This document shows positions 25,189 to 34,017 of a stretch of DNA of 64,000 nt, in pieces (position 1 is the first letter of the stretch; the number at the start of each line of letters is the position of its first letter). This DNA is from Paenibacillus sp. BSR1-1 (lineage in GTDB: Bacteria > Bacillota > Bacilli > Bacillales > Cytobacillaceae): positions 372,001 to 436,000 of the forward strand of contig NZ_JAQMWQ010000002.1 in NCBI RefSeq assembly GCF_030403775.1, given 5' to 3'. A program made the position numbers and the translations under genes. A model generated the notes under the pieces. That model worked only from the letters and a program-made list of their open reading frames with translations. It was not told the DNA's origin and searched no databases.

Positions 25189-26373
25189 ATGGAATCATTC
25201 TTTTCACCGGAAATACGCCGGAATCCTTATCCAATGTACAAAATGATGCGTGAGACACAACCGGTACTATTCTTTGAACCCTACAACATCTGGTCTGTTT
25301 TTCGCTATGAAGATGTTAAAACAGTCCTATCAGATCATACTCGATTTTCATCACAATACGTTGATAAAAACTTGCCACAAGCAACTGTCTCCATGCAAAC
25401 CAGAATGAACTCCAGTTTGATTACGAGTGATCCGCCACGACACACGAAATTGCGTTCACTTGTCAGTCGCGCTTTTACTCCACGAGCAATTGAAGCACTT
25501 GAGCCGCGGATTCATGACATTACGAAGGAGCTTCTTGACCGAATTGCAGATAAAGAAGATTTTGATCTTGTACAAGACCTCTCTTATCCTCTACCTGTTA
25601 TCGTCATAGCCGAAATGCTCGGTATTCCAAGTGGGGACCGCGAACAATTTAAGTATTGGTCAGATGAAGTCGTTGCCTCCGCAGATCAAGCAATTGGTGG
25701 AACGAGTGCAGACTCGACAAAAGCACACCAGGAAATGAATGAATATTTCCGAAAGATTATTACCAAACGAAGAGAAGATCCACAAGGTGATCTTATCAGC
25801 GCCTTAATTCAGGCAGAGGAGGATCATCAGCAGCTAAGCGAAGAAGATGTATTATCGTTTTGCTGGCTCTTGCTGGTTGCCGGTAACGAAACAACAACAA
25901 ATCTAATTAGCAATACGGTCCTTACCTTATTGGAGCAGCCGGATGAGTTGGAACGACTTCGCAACAACTTGGACCTACTACCTTCTGCAATTGAAGAAAC
26001 GCTGCGTTATCGTTCTCCAGTGCAAGCCATGTTCCGATTTGCGAAACAGGATATTGAAATTAGCGGCACAACTATTCCTGAAGGAAGTCGAATCATCGCG
26101 TGGATCGGTTCTGCGAATCGTGATCCCGATAAGTTTGCGAATCCGGAACAATTTGATATGAATCGAAAATTGAATCCGCATATAGCATTTGGTCATGGTA
26201 TTCATTTTTGCTTGGGCGCCCCATTAGCTCGAATGGAAGCAAAAATTGCCTTATCGTTGCTGCTATCTAGAATTCCTCATTTCGAAAGGATAAATGATGA
26301 ACCGCTGGAAATGGCTCGTGGATTTATCGTGCATGGTGTGAAGAATCTTCCACTAAAAATCGTTAAAAGATAA
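25189..26373 (+). CDS. Cytochrome P450
   Basis: 394 residues, a soluble bacterial-type P450. Seen in order: the I-helix oxygen-activation motif VAGNETTTN, the ExxR motif EETLRYRSP, and the heme-ligand loop FGHGIHFCLGAPLAR with Cys as iron ligand. It resembles the CYP107/CYP109 group of bacilli, which hydroxylate fatty acids, terpenoids or steroids. No ferredoxin or reductase gene is adjacent. The start ATG has only a weak GGGGC site. Substrate unknown. Confidence 0.93.
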   Translation: MESFFSPEIRRNPYPMYKMMRETQPVLFFEPYNIWSVFRYEDVKTVLSDHTRFSSQYVDKNLPQATVSMQTRMNSSLITSDPPRHTKLRSLVSRAFTPRAIEALEPRIHDITKELLDRIADKEDFDLVQDLSYPLPVIVIAEMLGIPSGDREQFKYWSDEVVASADQAIGGTSADSTKAHQEMNEYFRKIITKRREDPQGDLISALIQAEEDHQQLSEEDVLSFCWLLLVAGNETTTNLISNTVLTLLEQPDELERLRNNLDLLPSAIEETLRYRSPVQAMFRFAKQDIEISGTTIPEGSRIIAWIGSANRDPDKFANPEQFDMNRKLNPHIAFGHGIHFCLGAPLARMEAKIALSLLLSRIPHFERINDEPLEMARGFIVHGVKNLPLKIVKR

Positions 26374-26390
26374 AAATGGTTCAATTATGT

Positions 26391-26426
26391 AGTTCCTATG
26401 TCTTTTCTGGACATGGAACTTTTTTA
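26391..26426 (+). terminator. Terminator of the P450 gene
   Basis: AGTTCCTATGTC pairs with GACATGGAACT (one mismatch), 6-nt loop, then six Ts. Confidence 0.85.
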
Positions 26427-26493
26427 TTTCAAGAAACACCTTACTACCTCTTTTTTAAATTCCTTCCCCCAACCAGTCAATTTTTGTTAAGGG

Positions 26494-26529
26494 AATAATC
26501 CTCACTCTGGATTATAGAGGAGGATTATT
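26494..26529 (-). terminator. Hairpin downstream of the YjcZ-like gene
   Basis: AATAATCCTC and GAGGATTATT arms with a 16-nt loop, 16 bases beyond the stop of the minus-strand small gene. Confidence 0.55.
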
Positions 26530-26544
26530 TAATAGAGCTTATTT

Positions 26545-26724
26545 TCAGCAGAAACAAACTGCACCAACAATAATTAATAAAATGAACAGTACTACGATGA
26601 TGATAAATTCGTTGCATCCATGAGCAGGAAAACAACCTCCATATACAGGCGCTGCACAGCCGTAAGATAATGCTGGCTGAGGAATAACATTAGAACCAGC
26701 AAAATGTGGTATGGCATTATCCAT
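26545..26724 (-). CDS. YjcZ-family small sporulation protein (59 aa)
   Basis: A 59-residue protein with a soluble Pro/Gly/Cys-rich head (LSYGCAAPVYGGCFPAHGC) and a C-terminal helix [20 protein letters not shown], the diagnostic end of YjcZ/YtzC-type sporulation proteins. ATG 26724 is preceded by AAAGGAAG. Such proteins are made during sporulation and are membrane- or coat-associated, with unknown role. A second member lies at 57420-57548 with the same hydrophobic core. Confidence 0.88.
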   Translation of the reverse strand: MDNAIPHFAGSNVIPQPALSYGCAAPVYGGCFPAHGCNEFIIIVVLFILLIIVGAVCFC

Positions 26725-27183
26725 TTTTTTACACTTCCTTTCTGAAGATGGAAAATAACTTAGACATTACACTATATAATACACACAGAAAGGATATTAG
26801 AGCCCGTCTATATCAAATATGGGCAGAAGTATAGAAAATGTGTTATGGCCCAAAAGAAATATTTTGACCAGAAATCAAAATAAGTTAATAGAAAAGGAGA
26901 AAAGCTCTCAGTTTCAGAATGGGATCGGGTGTTAAAAACCTCTTTGATCGACCGTTGTCCGATTACTAGATAGGTTTTGTCCTTCATGTACCCTATGAAG
27001 GACATTTCTCCCTATTATAAGAAAAGGCATGAATTAATGTTTCATAGATTTAGATTTAATGGTTGATTGTCCTAAAGAATTAGTTCATCAAAAAAGATAC
27101 CGGCCATAAAATAGAAAATAAGAGTTGAAGAAATGAACGATTACCATTTAGGTCTAGGAAACTGATAGGTAGAAGGTGATATT
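26725..27183. other. Gene-free stretch between YjcZ-like gene and molybdenum hydroxylase operon
   Basis: No convincing gene on either strand; a 65-codon frame on the minus strand lacks a ribosome binding site. It holds one clear hairpin at 26979-27003 (GTCCTTCAT, 7-nt loop, ATGAAGGAC). The promoter of the downstream operon must lie in the last 100 bases but I see no strong match. Confidence 0.6.
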
Positions 27184-27804
27184 ATGGAAGCAATTATTCT
27201 AGCAGCAGGTTATTCCACCCGGGCCAATGCCTTCAAAATGACCTTGCCACTGGGGCAAATGACCATATTGGAGCAAACGATATCTAAATTTGAAGGTGTA
27301 TGCAGCAGAGTGATCGTCGTAGCTGGGCATCAAGCGGAATTGATTCAAAAGGAGGTGGCAAAACTCCGCAGTAAAAATGCTTTCTCCTTTCAGTTCAAGT
27401 TTGTATACAATGATAACTTTAACCAGGGAATGTTTAGCTCCATTCAAAGGGGCTGTAACGAGGTAAATGCCCCTGACTTCTTTATCACACCCGGGGATTG
27501 TCCCCTTGTAAAAAAAGAGACGGTTCATCAAATAGCCAAACACAAAGGAGATGTAGTGATTCCGAGCTTTCACTATAAAGGCGGCCACCCTATCAAGTTA
27601 TCAAGTAATGTGAAACAGAAAATTCTCGAAACCAATCCTGAAAGTAATTTGCGTGTGGTTTTAGGCGGTTACGAAAAAACATACCTGAACGTAGACGATC
27701 CAGGTGTATTAATGGACATTGATACGATTGAAGATTACCAAAATGCGATTAAATATGATAAAGCTGAATGTTCTAGATATTTTTTGAATAAAAATGAATC
27801 ATAG
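27184..27804 (+). CDS. Molybdenum cofactor cytidylyltransferase-like NTP transferase (MocA/PucB-like)
   Basis: 206 residues from ATG 27184 behind GAAGGTG. The N-terminal nucleotide site is EAIILAAGYSTRANAFKMTL, a variant of LAAGxSxRxGxxK, with FFITPGDCPLV holding the metal-binding Asp and GGHPIKLS further on. It transfers CMP to molybdopterin for the hydroxylase encoded next. It corresponds to PucB of the B. subtilis purine operon. One repeat element separates it from the large subunit gene. Confidence 0.88.
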   Translation: MEAIILAAGYSTRANAFKMTLPLGQMTILEQTISKFEGVCSRVIVVAGHQAELIQKEVAKLRSKNAFSFQFKFVYNDNFNQGMFSSIQRGCNEVNAPDFFITPGDCPLVKKETVHQIAKHKGDVVIPSFHYKGGHPIKLSSNVKQKILETNPESNLRVVLGGYEKTYLNVDDPGVLMDIDTIEDYQNAIKYDKAECSRYFLNKNES

Positions 27805-27821
27805 AAACAGGTCCAAAATCC

Positions 27822-27880
27822 AAAGGGACGGTTCTCATAGCTTAAACCAGATTAGTTAAGACGAAAAGAACTGTCCCTTT
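27822..27880 (+). repeat. Dispersed repeat, copy A (GGGACGGTTCT element)
   Basis: AAAGGGACGGTTCT at 27822-27835 and AGAACTGTCCCTTT at 27867-27880 form 14-base inverted arms with one wobble. The left arm plus CTCATAGCTTAAA matches copies at 38388 and 57305. It lies in the intergenic region inside the operon. Confidence 0.75.
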
Positions 27881-27914
27881 GCTCCACAAACAATGTGTCG
27901 AAGGATGTGTTGCA

Positions 27915-30077
27915 ATGAGTCTCAAAGACATAAGTACCTCAGTGCCCAAAAAGGATCATAAAGGTAAAGTATCGGGCCAGCTGCCCTATATTAGTGACGT
28001 GAAAGTGGAAAATATGGTGTATGGTGTTTTGGTTCGGTCGCCAATTGCTTATGGAAAAATCAAATCCATTCAATTACCAACTCTTCCGGAAGGGTATGAA
28101 GCGGTAGGCGCCGAGCATATATCTGGACCAAATTATGTGAAAATTATTCAAGAGGATCAGCCCATTTTTGCCAATGAGTGGGTTAATTATATTGGCGAGC
28201 CGATACTCATGCTTGTTGGAAAAGACCTGAATACCCTCTACCGTTTGTTAGATGAAGTGAAGATTGATTTTGAGGAACATCAAGCTGTCTATACATTGGA
28301 CGAAGCAATCCAACAAAAATCGGCAACCGGGATCACTATGGCAAGCTATGAATTCGGGGAAAGCTTGGAGAACATATCAGCGATTGAGCAGGGAGCCCAT
28401 CAAATCATCGAAGAAGAATATGATACGGGTTATCAGGAACATGTTTACCTTGAGCCGCAAGGAATGCTAGCCATTTATAGGGAAGATGAAATTGTCGTCC
28501 AGGGATCGATGCAATGTCTTTATTATATAAAAAATGCATTGATTAGCGCGTTAGACTGCGGGGCGGATGAAGTCCGGGTGGTACAAAGCCCGACCGGAGG
28601 AGGCTTTGGCGGCAAAGAAGAGTTTCCTTCAATGATGGCTTGTCACGTAGCCGTTGCGGCAAAAGCCGTCAAAAAATCGGTGATGCTCGTATTCGACCGA
28701 TCTGAGGATATGGTGGTGACGACGAAAAGGCATCCGGCCAAACTCAATTATCGAACGGCCCTTGATAAGGAAGGAAATATTTTAAGCATGTGTGTGGACA
28801 TCTACCTCGATGGCGGAGCGAATGCAGGATTGAGCCAAGTCGTGCTGCAGCGTGCCTTAATAAACAGTGCCGGTGTTTATAAGATTCCACATTTCCATGC
28901 TAAAGGCTATGTTTTAAAAACCAATACCGTTCCGAACGGCGCCTTCAGAGGCTTTGGTGCGCCGCAAAGCTTTGCCGGAATTGAAAGCCATATCGGACAC
29001 CTTAGTAAACTAGGAAACTTCGATCCGTTAGAATATAAACGAAAATACCTCGTCAAACAAGGAGACCCCACCATCACCAAAGGAATATTCCGAGATCCAA
29101 TTTTAGTCGAAGATATGATAGAGGACCTGCTTACCGCGTCACAATACAAAACGAAAAAAGCGGAGTTTCAGCATAACAATCCACAAAATCTGCGCTATAA
29201 AAAAGGCATTGGAACTTCATTGTTCCTCCACGGCTGCGGATTTACAGGCAGCGGCGAAAGAGATCATATTAAAGCAACGGTCAAGCTGCTGAAATCAAAG
29301 GACGACCTGGTTTCGCTAAAAATCTCCAATTCTGACATGGGACAAGGAATCTATACGACATTGAGTAAAATTGTTGCCAAAGAACTCGACCTGCCGTACG
29401 AAAGAGTTTTGTATCCTGATCCCGATACAAAAGAGGTTCCAGACTCCGGTCCGACTGTTGCCTCGAGGACGACAATGATTGTCGGGAAATTGCTCGAACG
29501 GGCCGCCAAAAAACTGAAGACTCAGTGGCAAAGCGGAGTGGAACAGGAAGCCGTGGAGCATTATGTTCACCGAGAAATGATTCCATGGGACGAGAAAACC
29601 TTTACGGGAGATGCCTACCCGGCTTATTCCTGGGGTGTGAATATTGTGGAAGTGGAAGTAGATACGTTAACAGGAAATGTAAAGCTAGAAAAAGTATACG
29701 GCAATTATGAAGTCGGGAAGGTTATCGATGAACGGATTATGAAAGGCCAAATTGACGGCGGTTTGGCTCAAGGGTTAGCGTACGGCTATTTGGAAAAAAT
29801 GACGTCAAAGGAAGGCAGAATCCAACAAAAAAGCATATCGGATTATGGCCCGCCAACTGCAATGGATGTGGTGTCCATCGACAGCAAGGTCTTTGACAAC
29901 CCTTATGCCGATGGTCCATACGGGGCGAAGGGTGCAGGTGAATTGACGTTAATCGGCGGCGCTCCTGCTGTCCAGGCAGCGATCGAGGATGCACTGCAAA
30001 CTTCTTTTCAGCAAATTCCGATTACACCGGAAGTCATTATTGAAAGCCTTTGGAGGAAAGAAGGTGAAGGTGATTGA
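27915..30077 (+). CDS. Xanthine dehydrogenase-type molybdopterin subunit (PucD/XdhA-like)
   Basis: 720 residues from ATG 27915 (GAAGGATG upstream); the TTG at 27879 falls inside a repeat and is rejected. Molybdopterin-contact motifs are present: SPTGGGFGGKEEFPSM, GAFRGFGAPQSF, and near the end the active-site loop GAKGAGELTLIGGAPAV, whose Glu is the catalytic base. It hydroxylates an aromatic heterocycle such as xanthine, hypoxanthine or a related compound with water as oxygen donor. Its stop overlaps the iron-sulfur subunit gene. Confidence 0.92.
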   Translation: MSLKDISTSVPKKDHKGKVSGQLPYISDVKVENMVYGVLVRSPIAYGKIKSIQLPTLPEGYEAVGAEHISGPNYVKIIQEDQPIFANEWVNYIGEPILMLVGKDLNTLYRLLDEVKIDFEEHQAVYTLDEAIQQKSATGITMASYEFGESLENISAIEQGAHQIIEEEYDTGYQEHVYLEPQGMLAIYREDEIVVQGSMQCLYYIKNALISALDCGADEVRVVQSPTGGGFGGKEEFPSMMACHVAVAAKAVKKSVMLVFDRSEDMVVTTKRHPAKLNYRTALDKEGNILSMCVDIYLDGGANAGLSQVVLQRALINSAGVYKIPHFHAKGYVLKTNTVPNGAFRGFGAPQSFAGIESHIGHLSKLGNFDPLEYKRKYLVKQGDPTITKGIFRDPILVEDMIEDLLTASQYKTKKAEFQHNNPQNLRYKKGIGTSLFLHGCGFTGSGERDHIKATVKLLKSKDDLVSLKISNSDMGQGIYTTLSKIVAKELDLPYERVLYPDPDTKEVPDSGPTVASRTTMIVGKLLERAAKKLKTQWQSGVEQEAVEHYVHREMIPWDEKTFTGDAYPAYSWGVNIVEVEVDTLTGNVKLEKVYGNYEVGKVIDERIMKGQIDGGLAQGLAYGYLEKMTSKEGRIQQKSISDYGPPTAMDVVSIDSKVFDNPYADGPYGAKGAGELTLIGGAPAVQAAIEDALQTSFQQIPITPEVIIESLWRKEGEGD

Positions 30078-30550
30078 TTAAATTTACCCTAAATGGAAGA
30101 ATCGTAGAAACGGACGCACCTCCTACTGCAAGATTACTAGATTTAATTAGAGATGAGTTTGAGTTAATCGGAACAAAGGAAGGCTGCGGGGAAGGGGAAT
30201 GCGGGGCCTGCAGTGTGTTTGTCAATAACCTCCTGCAAAACAGCTGCCTGATTCCGATTGGCGCGATTGCCGGTGCCGATATTCAAACGATTGAAGGGAT
30301 CATGGAAACGGAACAATTTAAGCTTTTAGACGAGAGCTACTCCAATGCCGGAGGAGTGCAATGCGGTTATTGCATTCCAGGGATGATTATGGCTAGTGCC
30401 GCTTTGTTATCCAACAATCCTCATCCCACAGAGGCAGAAATTCGGGATGGCATTTCTGGAAATCTGTGCCGATGTACCGGCTACAATATGATCGTGGATG
30501 CGATTAATCTGGCAGCGAAAAAAGGTGACGGCCTATGGCAGAAAAAATAA
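30074..30550 (+). CDS. Iron-sulfur subunit of the molybdenum hydroxylase (PucE-like)
   Basis: 158 residues from TTG 30074, overlapping the previous stop by four bases. It carries the four cysteines of the plant-type 2Fe-2S cluster (GCGEGECGACSVFVN and NSC) and the second cluster in the helical domain (QCGYCIPGMIM and GNLCRCTGY). It relays electrons from the molybdenum site to FAD. Full length for the family. It overlaps the FAD-subunit gene by 16 bases. Confidence 0.95.
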   Translation: MIKFTLNGRIVETDAPPTARLLDLIRDEFELIGTKEGCGEGECGACSVFVNNLLQNSCLIPIGAIAGADIQTIEGIMETEQFKLLDESYSNAGGVQCGYCIPGMIMASAALLSNNPHPTEAEIRDGISGNLCRCTGYNMIVDAINLAAKKGDGLWQKK

Positions 30551-31404
30551 CCGCCTATCGCTTCGATTGTTTAGAGCAAACCTTGAGCCAATTGAATAAG
30601 GAAGACTGTGCGATTATCGCCGGAGGCACAGATGTCATGGTTCTTCACAAAAGCCGGAGGGGCGTACCACCGAAAATTCTTAAATCGGTTGTTTTTATTG
30701 ATCATCTTTCCGAATTAAAGCAGGTAAATCAAAATCAAAAGGATCTCCACATCGGAGCCTGCTGCACCTATAGTGAATTATTAGAACATGCGTTAATTCC
30801 TGTTGCTTTAAAAAACGCCATTAAATCCATTGCGGCCCCGGCTATTCGAAACCGGGGAACCTTAGGAGGCAATATTTGCAACGCCTCCCCAGCTGGTGAC
30901 ACGCTTCCATTATTGTATGTATATAATGCAAAACTTCGGCTCCGCTCCGTCAACGGTGAACGGATCGTGGCGATTAACGATTTTATTCAAGGGCCGCGGC
31001 GGGTGCAGCGCGATCCTAATGAAATCGTAACGGAGATTATCCTCCCCTCCGTATTAGAGGAAGATGCGCATGTCGTTTTTGAGAAGGTCGGCAACCGTAA
31101 CGCAGATGCGATAGCAAAAGTAGGGTTTGCAGGCTATATCCGGATCAATGATGCTCGAATCGAAGATGTTCGCTTCGCCTTCGGGGCGGTCGGACCGACG
31201 ATGGTTCGTTCCCTAAATATTGAGAAGAAGCTGGTTGGAAAAACCCTCCCATTAGCCGATTCAGACATTGCTGAGATTGTGGCAGACTTTGATAAAATCA
31301 TACGGCCAATCGACGATCAGCGCTCCACGGCCGTCTACAGAAAAATTGTTGCGTTAAATCTATTACGCTATTTTCTTAGCTTAAAGCAATATCAAACGAA
31401 ATGA
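30535..31404 (+). CDS. FAD-binding subunit of the molybdenum hydroxylase (PucC-like)
   Basis: 289 residues. FAD-binding elements are AIIAGGTDVMVLHKSR, a variant of the PxxG-loop, and AIRNRGTLGGNICNASPAGD, both typical of the CO dehydrogenase/xanthine dehydrogenase medium subunit. It takes electrons from the iron-sulfur subunit and reduces NAD or oxygen. Together with the two upstream genes it completes the enzyme. Confidence 0.93.
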   Translation: MAEKITAYRFDCLEQTLSQLNKEDCAIIAGGTDVMVLHKSRRGVPPKILKSVVFIDHLSELKQVNQNQKDLHIGACCTYSELLEHALIPVALKNAIKSIAAPAIRNRGTLGGNICNASPAGDTLPLLYVYNAKLRLRSVNGERIVAINDFIQGPRRVQRDPNEIVTEIILPSVLEEDAHVVFEKVGNRNADAIAKVGFAGYIRINDARIEDVRFAFGAVGPTMVRSLNIEKKLVGKTLPLADSDIAEIVADFDKIIRPIDDQRSTAVYRKIVALNLLRYFLSLKQYQTK

Positions 31405-31432
31405 TTTTTTCAAAAAAGGGGGAGGGCTATTC

Positions 31433-32224
31433 ATGCTACTAATGGAAAAAGTCGCCATGCTGACTCGTCAAAACGAAACCTTTGCTTTAGCTATGATAAT
31501 AGAATCCAAGGGCTCGACTCCCAGGCATGTTGGAAAAATGATTGTATACCGTGATGGGTCGATTGAAGGGACTGTCGGTGGGGGCTTGGCTGAACACTAT
31601 ATCATTGGGGAAAGTGTAAAGGCCATCCAAAACGGCCAATCGAAAATCGTTGAATATAAATTGAATCGACATGCAAAAGACGGAATTCAAATGAGTTGCG
31701 GCGGAACGTTACGGGTGTTTATTGAAGTCTATACAAGCAGGCCTGAACTCGTTCTATGTGGAGCTGGTCATTTAGGCCATGCCTTGGCAAAACTCGCGGA
31801 TTTCCTCGAAATTCCTTATTGCATTGTGGATGATCGAATTGGTTATTGTACGAAGGAACGTTTTCCGAATGCGACCAACCTTTTTGTGGACGAAGATATA
31901 GAGAAGGCTTTGCTTGCAGCCAATCTTAATGAAAAGTCATATGTGGTGATTGTAACAAAAGATGGTGATGATATTGTCTTAAAAACAGCACTGCAATTCC
32001 CGTGTGCCTATGTCGGAATGGTCGCCAGCAAACGCAAGGTCATACACGTTTTTGATAAATTAAAAAACGAAGGGGTCACCGAGGAACAGCTGGAGAGGGT
32101 CCATTCCCCAATCGGATTAGAAATGGGGGCGGAAACAACACAAGAAATTGCTATCAGTATTATCGGGGAAATCATCCAGGTGAGCAAGGGGAAAAAGCCT
32201 TTGAAAGTGAAACAATTAAATTGA
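31433..32224 (+). CDS. XdhC-family molybdenum insertion factor (PucA-like)
   Basis: 263 residues from ATG 31433 behind GGGGGAGGG. The N-terminal XdhC/CoxI domain (AMIIESKGSTPRHVGKMIV and GTVGGGLAEH) is followed by a Rossmann domain LVLCGAGHLGHALAKLA and the family end HSPIGLEMGAETTQEIAISI. It binds the cofactor, helps sulfurate it and inserts it into the large subunit. The set MocA, large, FeS, FAD, XdhC is the puc operon in another order. Confidence 0.92.
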   Translation: MLLMEKVAMLTRQNETFALAMIIESKGSTPRHVGKMIVYRDGSIEGTVGGGLAEHYIIGESVKAIQNGQSKIVEYKLNRHAKDGIQMSCGGTLRVFIEVYTSRPELVLCGAGHLGHALAKLADFLEIPYCIVDDRIGYCTKERFPNATNLFVDEDIEKALLAANLNEKSYVVIVTKDGDDIVLKTALQFPCAYVGMVASKRKVIHVFDKLKNEGVTEEQLERVHSPIGLEMGAETTQEIAISIIGEIIQVSKGKKPLKVKQLN

Positions 32225-32323
32225 TAAATGAATTTAATAGTTGAATTGATCCAGAATTCAAAAATATTCATCCAATCGATCCTAGGAACCAGTGAAAACC
32301 ATTTAACATTTTTCCGAATTTGC

Positions 32324-32365
32324 AAAAAACGCCTTCAAAAGTCATTTTTGAAGGTGTTTTTTTCG
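32324..32365 (+). terminator. Terminator of the molybdenum hydroxylase operon (repeat block 1)
   Basis: AAAAAACGCCTTCAAAA pairs with TTTTGAAGGTGTTTTTT, 5-nt loop, then TTTCGTTTCGCTCAA. The same hairpin and tail recur after the gene ending at 38906. Confidence 0.88.
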
Positions 32366-32452
32366 TTTCGCTCAAAAAAAGTCCTCAAAAATAAAAAAAG
32401 AAGCTCATTTTAACCCCTCAATCTCGTTTTCCGATGGATCGGGTAAAAACAA

Positions 32453-32482
32453 AAGGACAGTTTAAACTTACAAGCTGTCCTT
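32453..32482 (-). terminator. Terminator of the minus-strand Phe-rich gene
   Basis: On the minus strand AAGGACAG...CTGTCCTT is followed by TTGTTTTT. Arms of eight bases with a 14-nt loop. Confidence 0.65.
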
Positions 32483-32551
32483 ATCAGTAATTTACTTAAG
32501 CAGGCAAAGAAGTATCTGCATTATCAGAAAACGACTTGCTCATACCTTTAT

Positions 32552-32788
32552 TTAAAAGAAAAAGAAGAAGGGGTCAAAAAAGAAACACTTAAATGGACAG
32601 AAGAATGGACTAAAAAACGGAAAAGCATATCCATCACCCTTATTTGAGTAGGAAGAATCTAATTCCTCAATTTCCAACCCATCTTTTTTAACACTTACGA
32701 CTTTACCTACGACCCATTCTCCATTTTCATGTCGAAAGCGTATGACCCTGCCTTCTAAGTGCTTTGCACGTTCATAATTTAATTTCAC
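32552..32788 (-). CDS. Small protein with Phe-rich tail (78 aa)
   Basis: 78 residues from GTG 32788, set by AAAGGAGGTCG nine bases upstream. The first 45 residues form a basic small beta-barrel-like segment (GRVIRFRHENGEWVVGKVVS, then DGLEIEELD). The last 25 are extraordinarily rich in phenylalanine with two cysteines (PFFSPFFCPFKCFFFDPF). Spore coat and exosporium proteins of bacilli often combine a short folded head with such an aromatic tail, so a spore-surface role is plausible. The gene has its own ribosome site and terminator, hence is real; function unknown. Confidence 0.7.
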   Translation of the reverse strand: MKLNYERAKHLEGRVIRFRHENGEWVVGKVVSVKKDGLEIEELDSSYSNKGDGYAFPFFSPFFCPFKCFFFDPFFFFF

Positions 32789-32951
32789 TTCAAACGACCT
32801 CCTTTCTATATTAGACTTGCTATATAATATGAAAGGAAGTATTAAGTTGCTAGGGTATTCTACTATTTCTAGTATCTATTAAACCGTTAATTTGAGAATG
32901 CTTTAAATTAAAACAAACAATTGAAGAAATAATAGATGTTTTCTTGTTGAA

Positions 32952-33236
32952 CTACTGATGCAAGTGTTGAAGTTGCAGTCGACCATTCTTAGCTGCATTT
33001 TTTCTTGTAGGAAACAGATCAGTCGTCGATTTATTCAAAACGTCCTTCTTGGTAAGTCCGAACAAATCGGTAAATCCTTTACTCACCATTGTAATGGCTG
33101 GATGTTTATTCACGAGAATAATAGCATCATAGGCAAATTCGAATACAGAGGATGTTAAGGAGCCATGGAAAATTAATTTTAAATTATTAGCAAGGACTCG
33201 ATAATTTGTCCCTTGCAAATAGTTGTCCTTTTGCAT
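32952..33236 (-). pseudogene. PAS-domain remnant
   Basis: About 60 residues read like a PAS domain of a sigma-54 activator or sensor (FAYDAIILVNKHPAITMVSK followed by FTDLFGLTKKDVLNK). Full-length proteins of that type continue with an AAA+ or kinase domain; here the frame breaks after DLFPTRKNAAKNGR and ends. No ribosome binding site precedes the ATG. It is most likely a relic of a larger regulator. Confidence 0.6.
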
Positions 33237-33282
33237 TAACTAAAGTATTGAAAGAATAAACTATTGAAAGGATGATTCAATT

Positions 33283-33786
33283 ATGGCGATTTTTCGTACA
33301 GGCCCATTTCTTATTCCCAATTTCACTCTAGGTACGCACCCTATAAATATTATAATCGTGACATTAAGCAATCTAACCAATCGAACACTTAATGTTAGGG
33401 CTATGATTAAGCAATCTTCAACTTCTTCAGATCCAGTTGATTCCCCTGTTTCATTTTCCCCGCTCCTTCCGGCAAAGGATATATCACTTCCACCGAACAC
33501 AGTATCGAGAATGGCTGTTCCTTTGTCTGTTACCAATCCAACAGAATCAAATACTACACAACCAAACAGTCAGCGGATTTTATCTGTTATTGTCAGCGGT
33601 GACATCCGAAAATCAGGTGACCTCGTTCAAGTGACGGTTGCAGGGGGCTCTTCATCTGATGGTTATTCACTCGATATTTCCGAACCTACGTTGTTCTTTC
33701 GACATAGTGACTTTGTAGAAGTTCATCATTACCATCCATTCCCTTTTTATCATCCTCTAGATCCTAAAAATGTTGAAAACAATTAG
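33283..33786 (+). CDS. Hypothetical protein, possible spore-surface protein (167 aa)
   Basis: From ATG 33283 behind GAAAGGATG. The sequence is a beta-rich domain: TGPFLIPNFTLGTHPINIII, a Ser/Pro-rich loop, then RILSVIVSGDIRKSGDLVQV and a His/Pro/Tyr-rich end (HHYHPFPFYHPLD). No signal peptide, no helix. The composition and the neighbours suggest a structural spore or exosporium component, but I recognise no family. Confidence 0.6.
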   Translation: MAIFRTGPFLIPNFTLGTHPINIIIVTLSNLTNRTLNVRAMIKQSSTSSDPVDSPVSFSPLLPAKDISLPPNTVSRMAVPLSVTNPTESNTTQPNSQRILSVIVSGDIRKSGDLVQVTVAGGSSSDGYSLDISEPTLFFRHSDFVEVHHYHPFPFYHPLDPKNVENN

Positions 33787-33813
33787 TAAAAAGAGTAATT
33801 ACACAAATTTTCC

Positions 33814-33866
33814 ATCACTCTAAACTTTAATAAGTCATCATCAATAAAGGAGTGATGGAAATGAGC
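33814..33866. other. Inverted repeat with long loop
   Basis: TTTCCATCACTC and GAGTGATGGAAA form perfect 12-base arms around a loop of about 29 bases, 25 bases after the stop at 33786. It may stabilise or end that transcript. A good ribosome-site-like AAAGGAG lies in the right half, but the reading frame behind it closes after six codons. Confidence 0.45.
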
Positions 33867-33963
33867 ACCTTGTTATATTGATTGGAACTGAAGTTAATAC
33901 ATTTGTTATGGATGGAAATTTTCTTAGTACATAGCATAACGAGTTTATATATAGCAGATAAAG

Positions 33964-33998
33964 GAGGCGCAATTCTTAAAAAGAATGCGCCTTTTGGG
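33964..33998. terminator. Hairpin terminator between converging genes
   Basis: GGCGCAATTCTT and AAGAATGCGCC pair with one bulged base and a 3-nt loop, followed by TTTT. It ends 20 bases before the stop of the converging TetR gene. Confidence 0.65.
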
Positions 33999-34017
33999 AG
34001 GATATAAATTACTCGAA

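Larger units (their letters stand above)
32225..32551. other. Gene-free stretch with two terminators
   Basis: No gene seen. It contains the plus-strand terminator of the molybdenum hydroxylase operon and a minus-strand terminator for the small gene that ends at 32552, plus a repeat block shared with 38943-38998. Confidence 0.75.

Noticed and set aside
26808..27005. Minus-strand frame of 65 codons
   Set aside because: No ribosome site; the sequence crosses a hairpin and shows no domain or conserved pattern.
33861..33934. ATG behind AAAGGAG giving six codons, then a coherent stretch in another frame
   Set aside because: Only works with a frameshift and has no recognisable relative; could be a tiny broken gene but cannot be supported.
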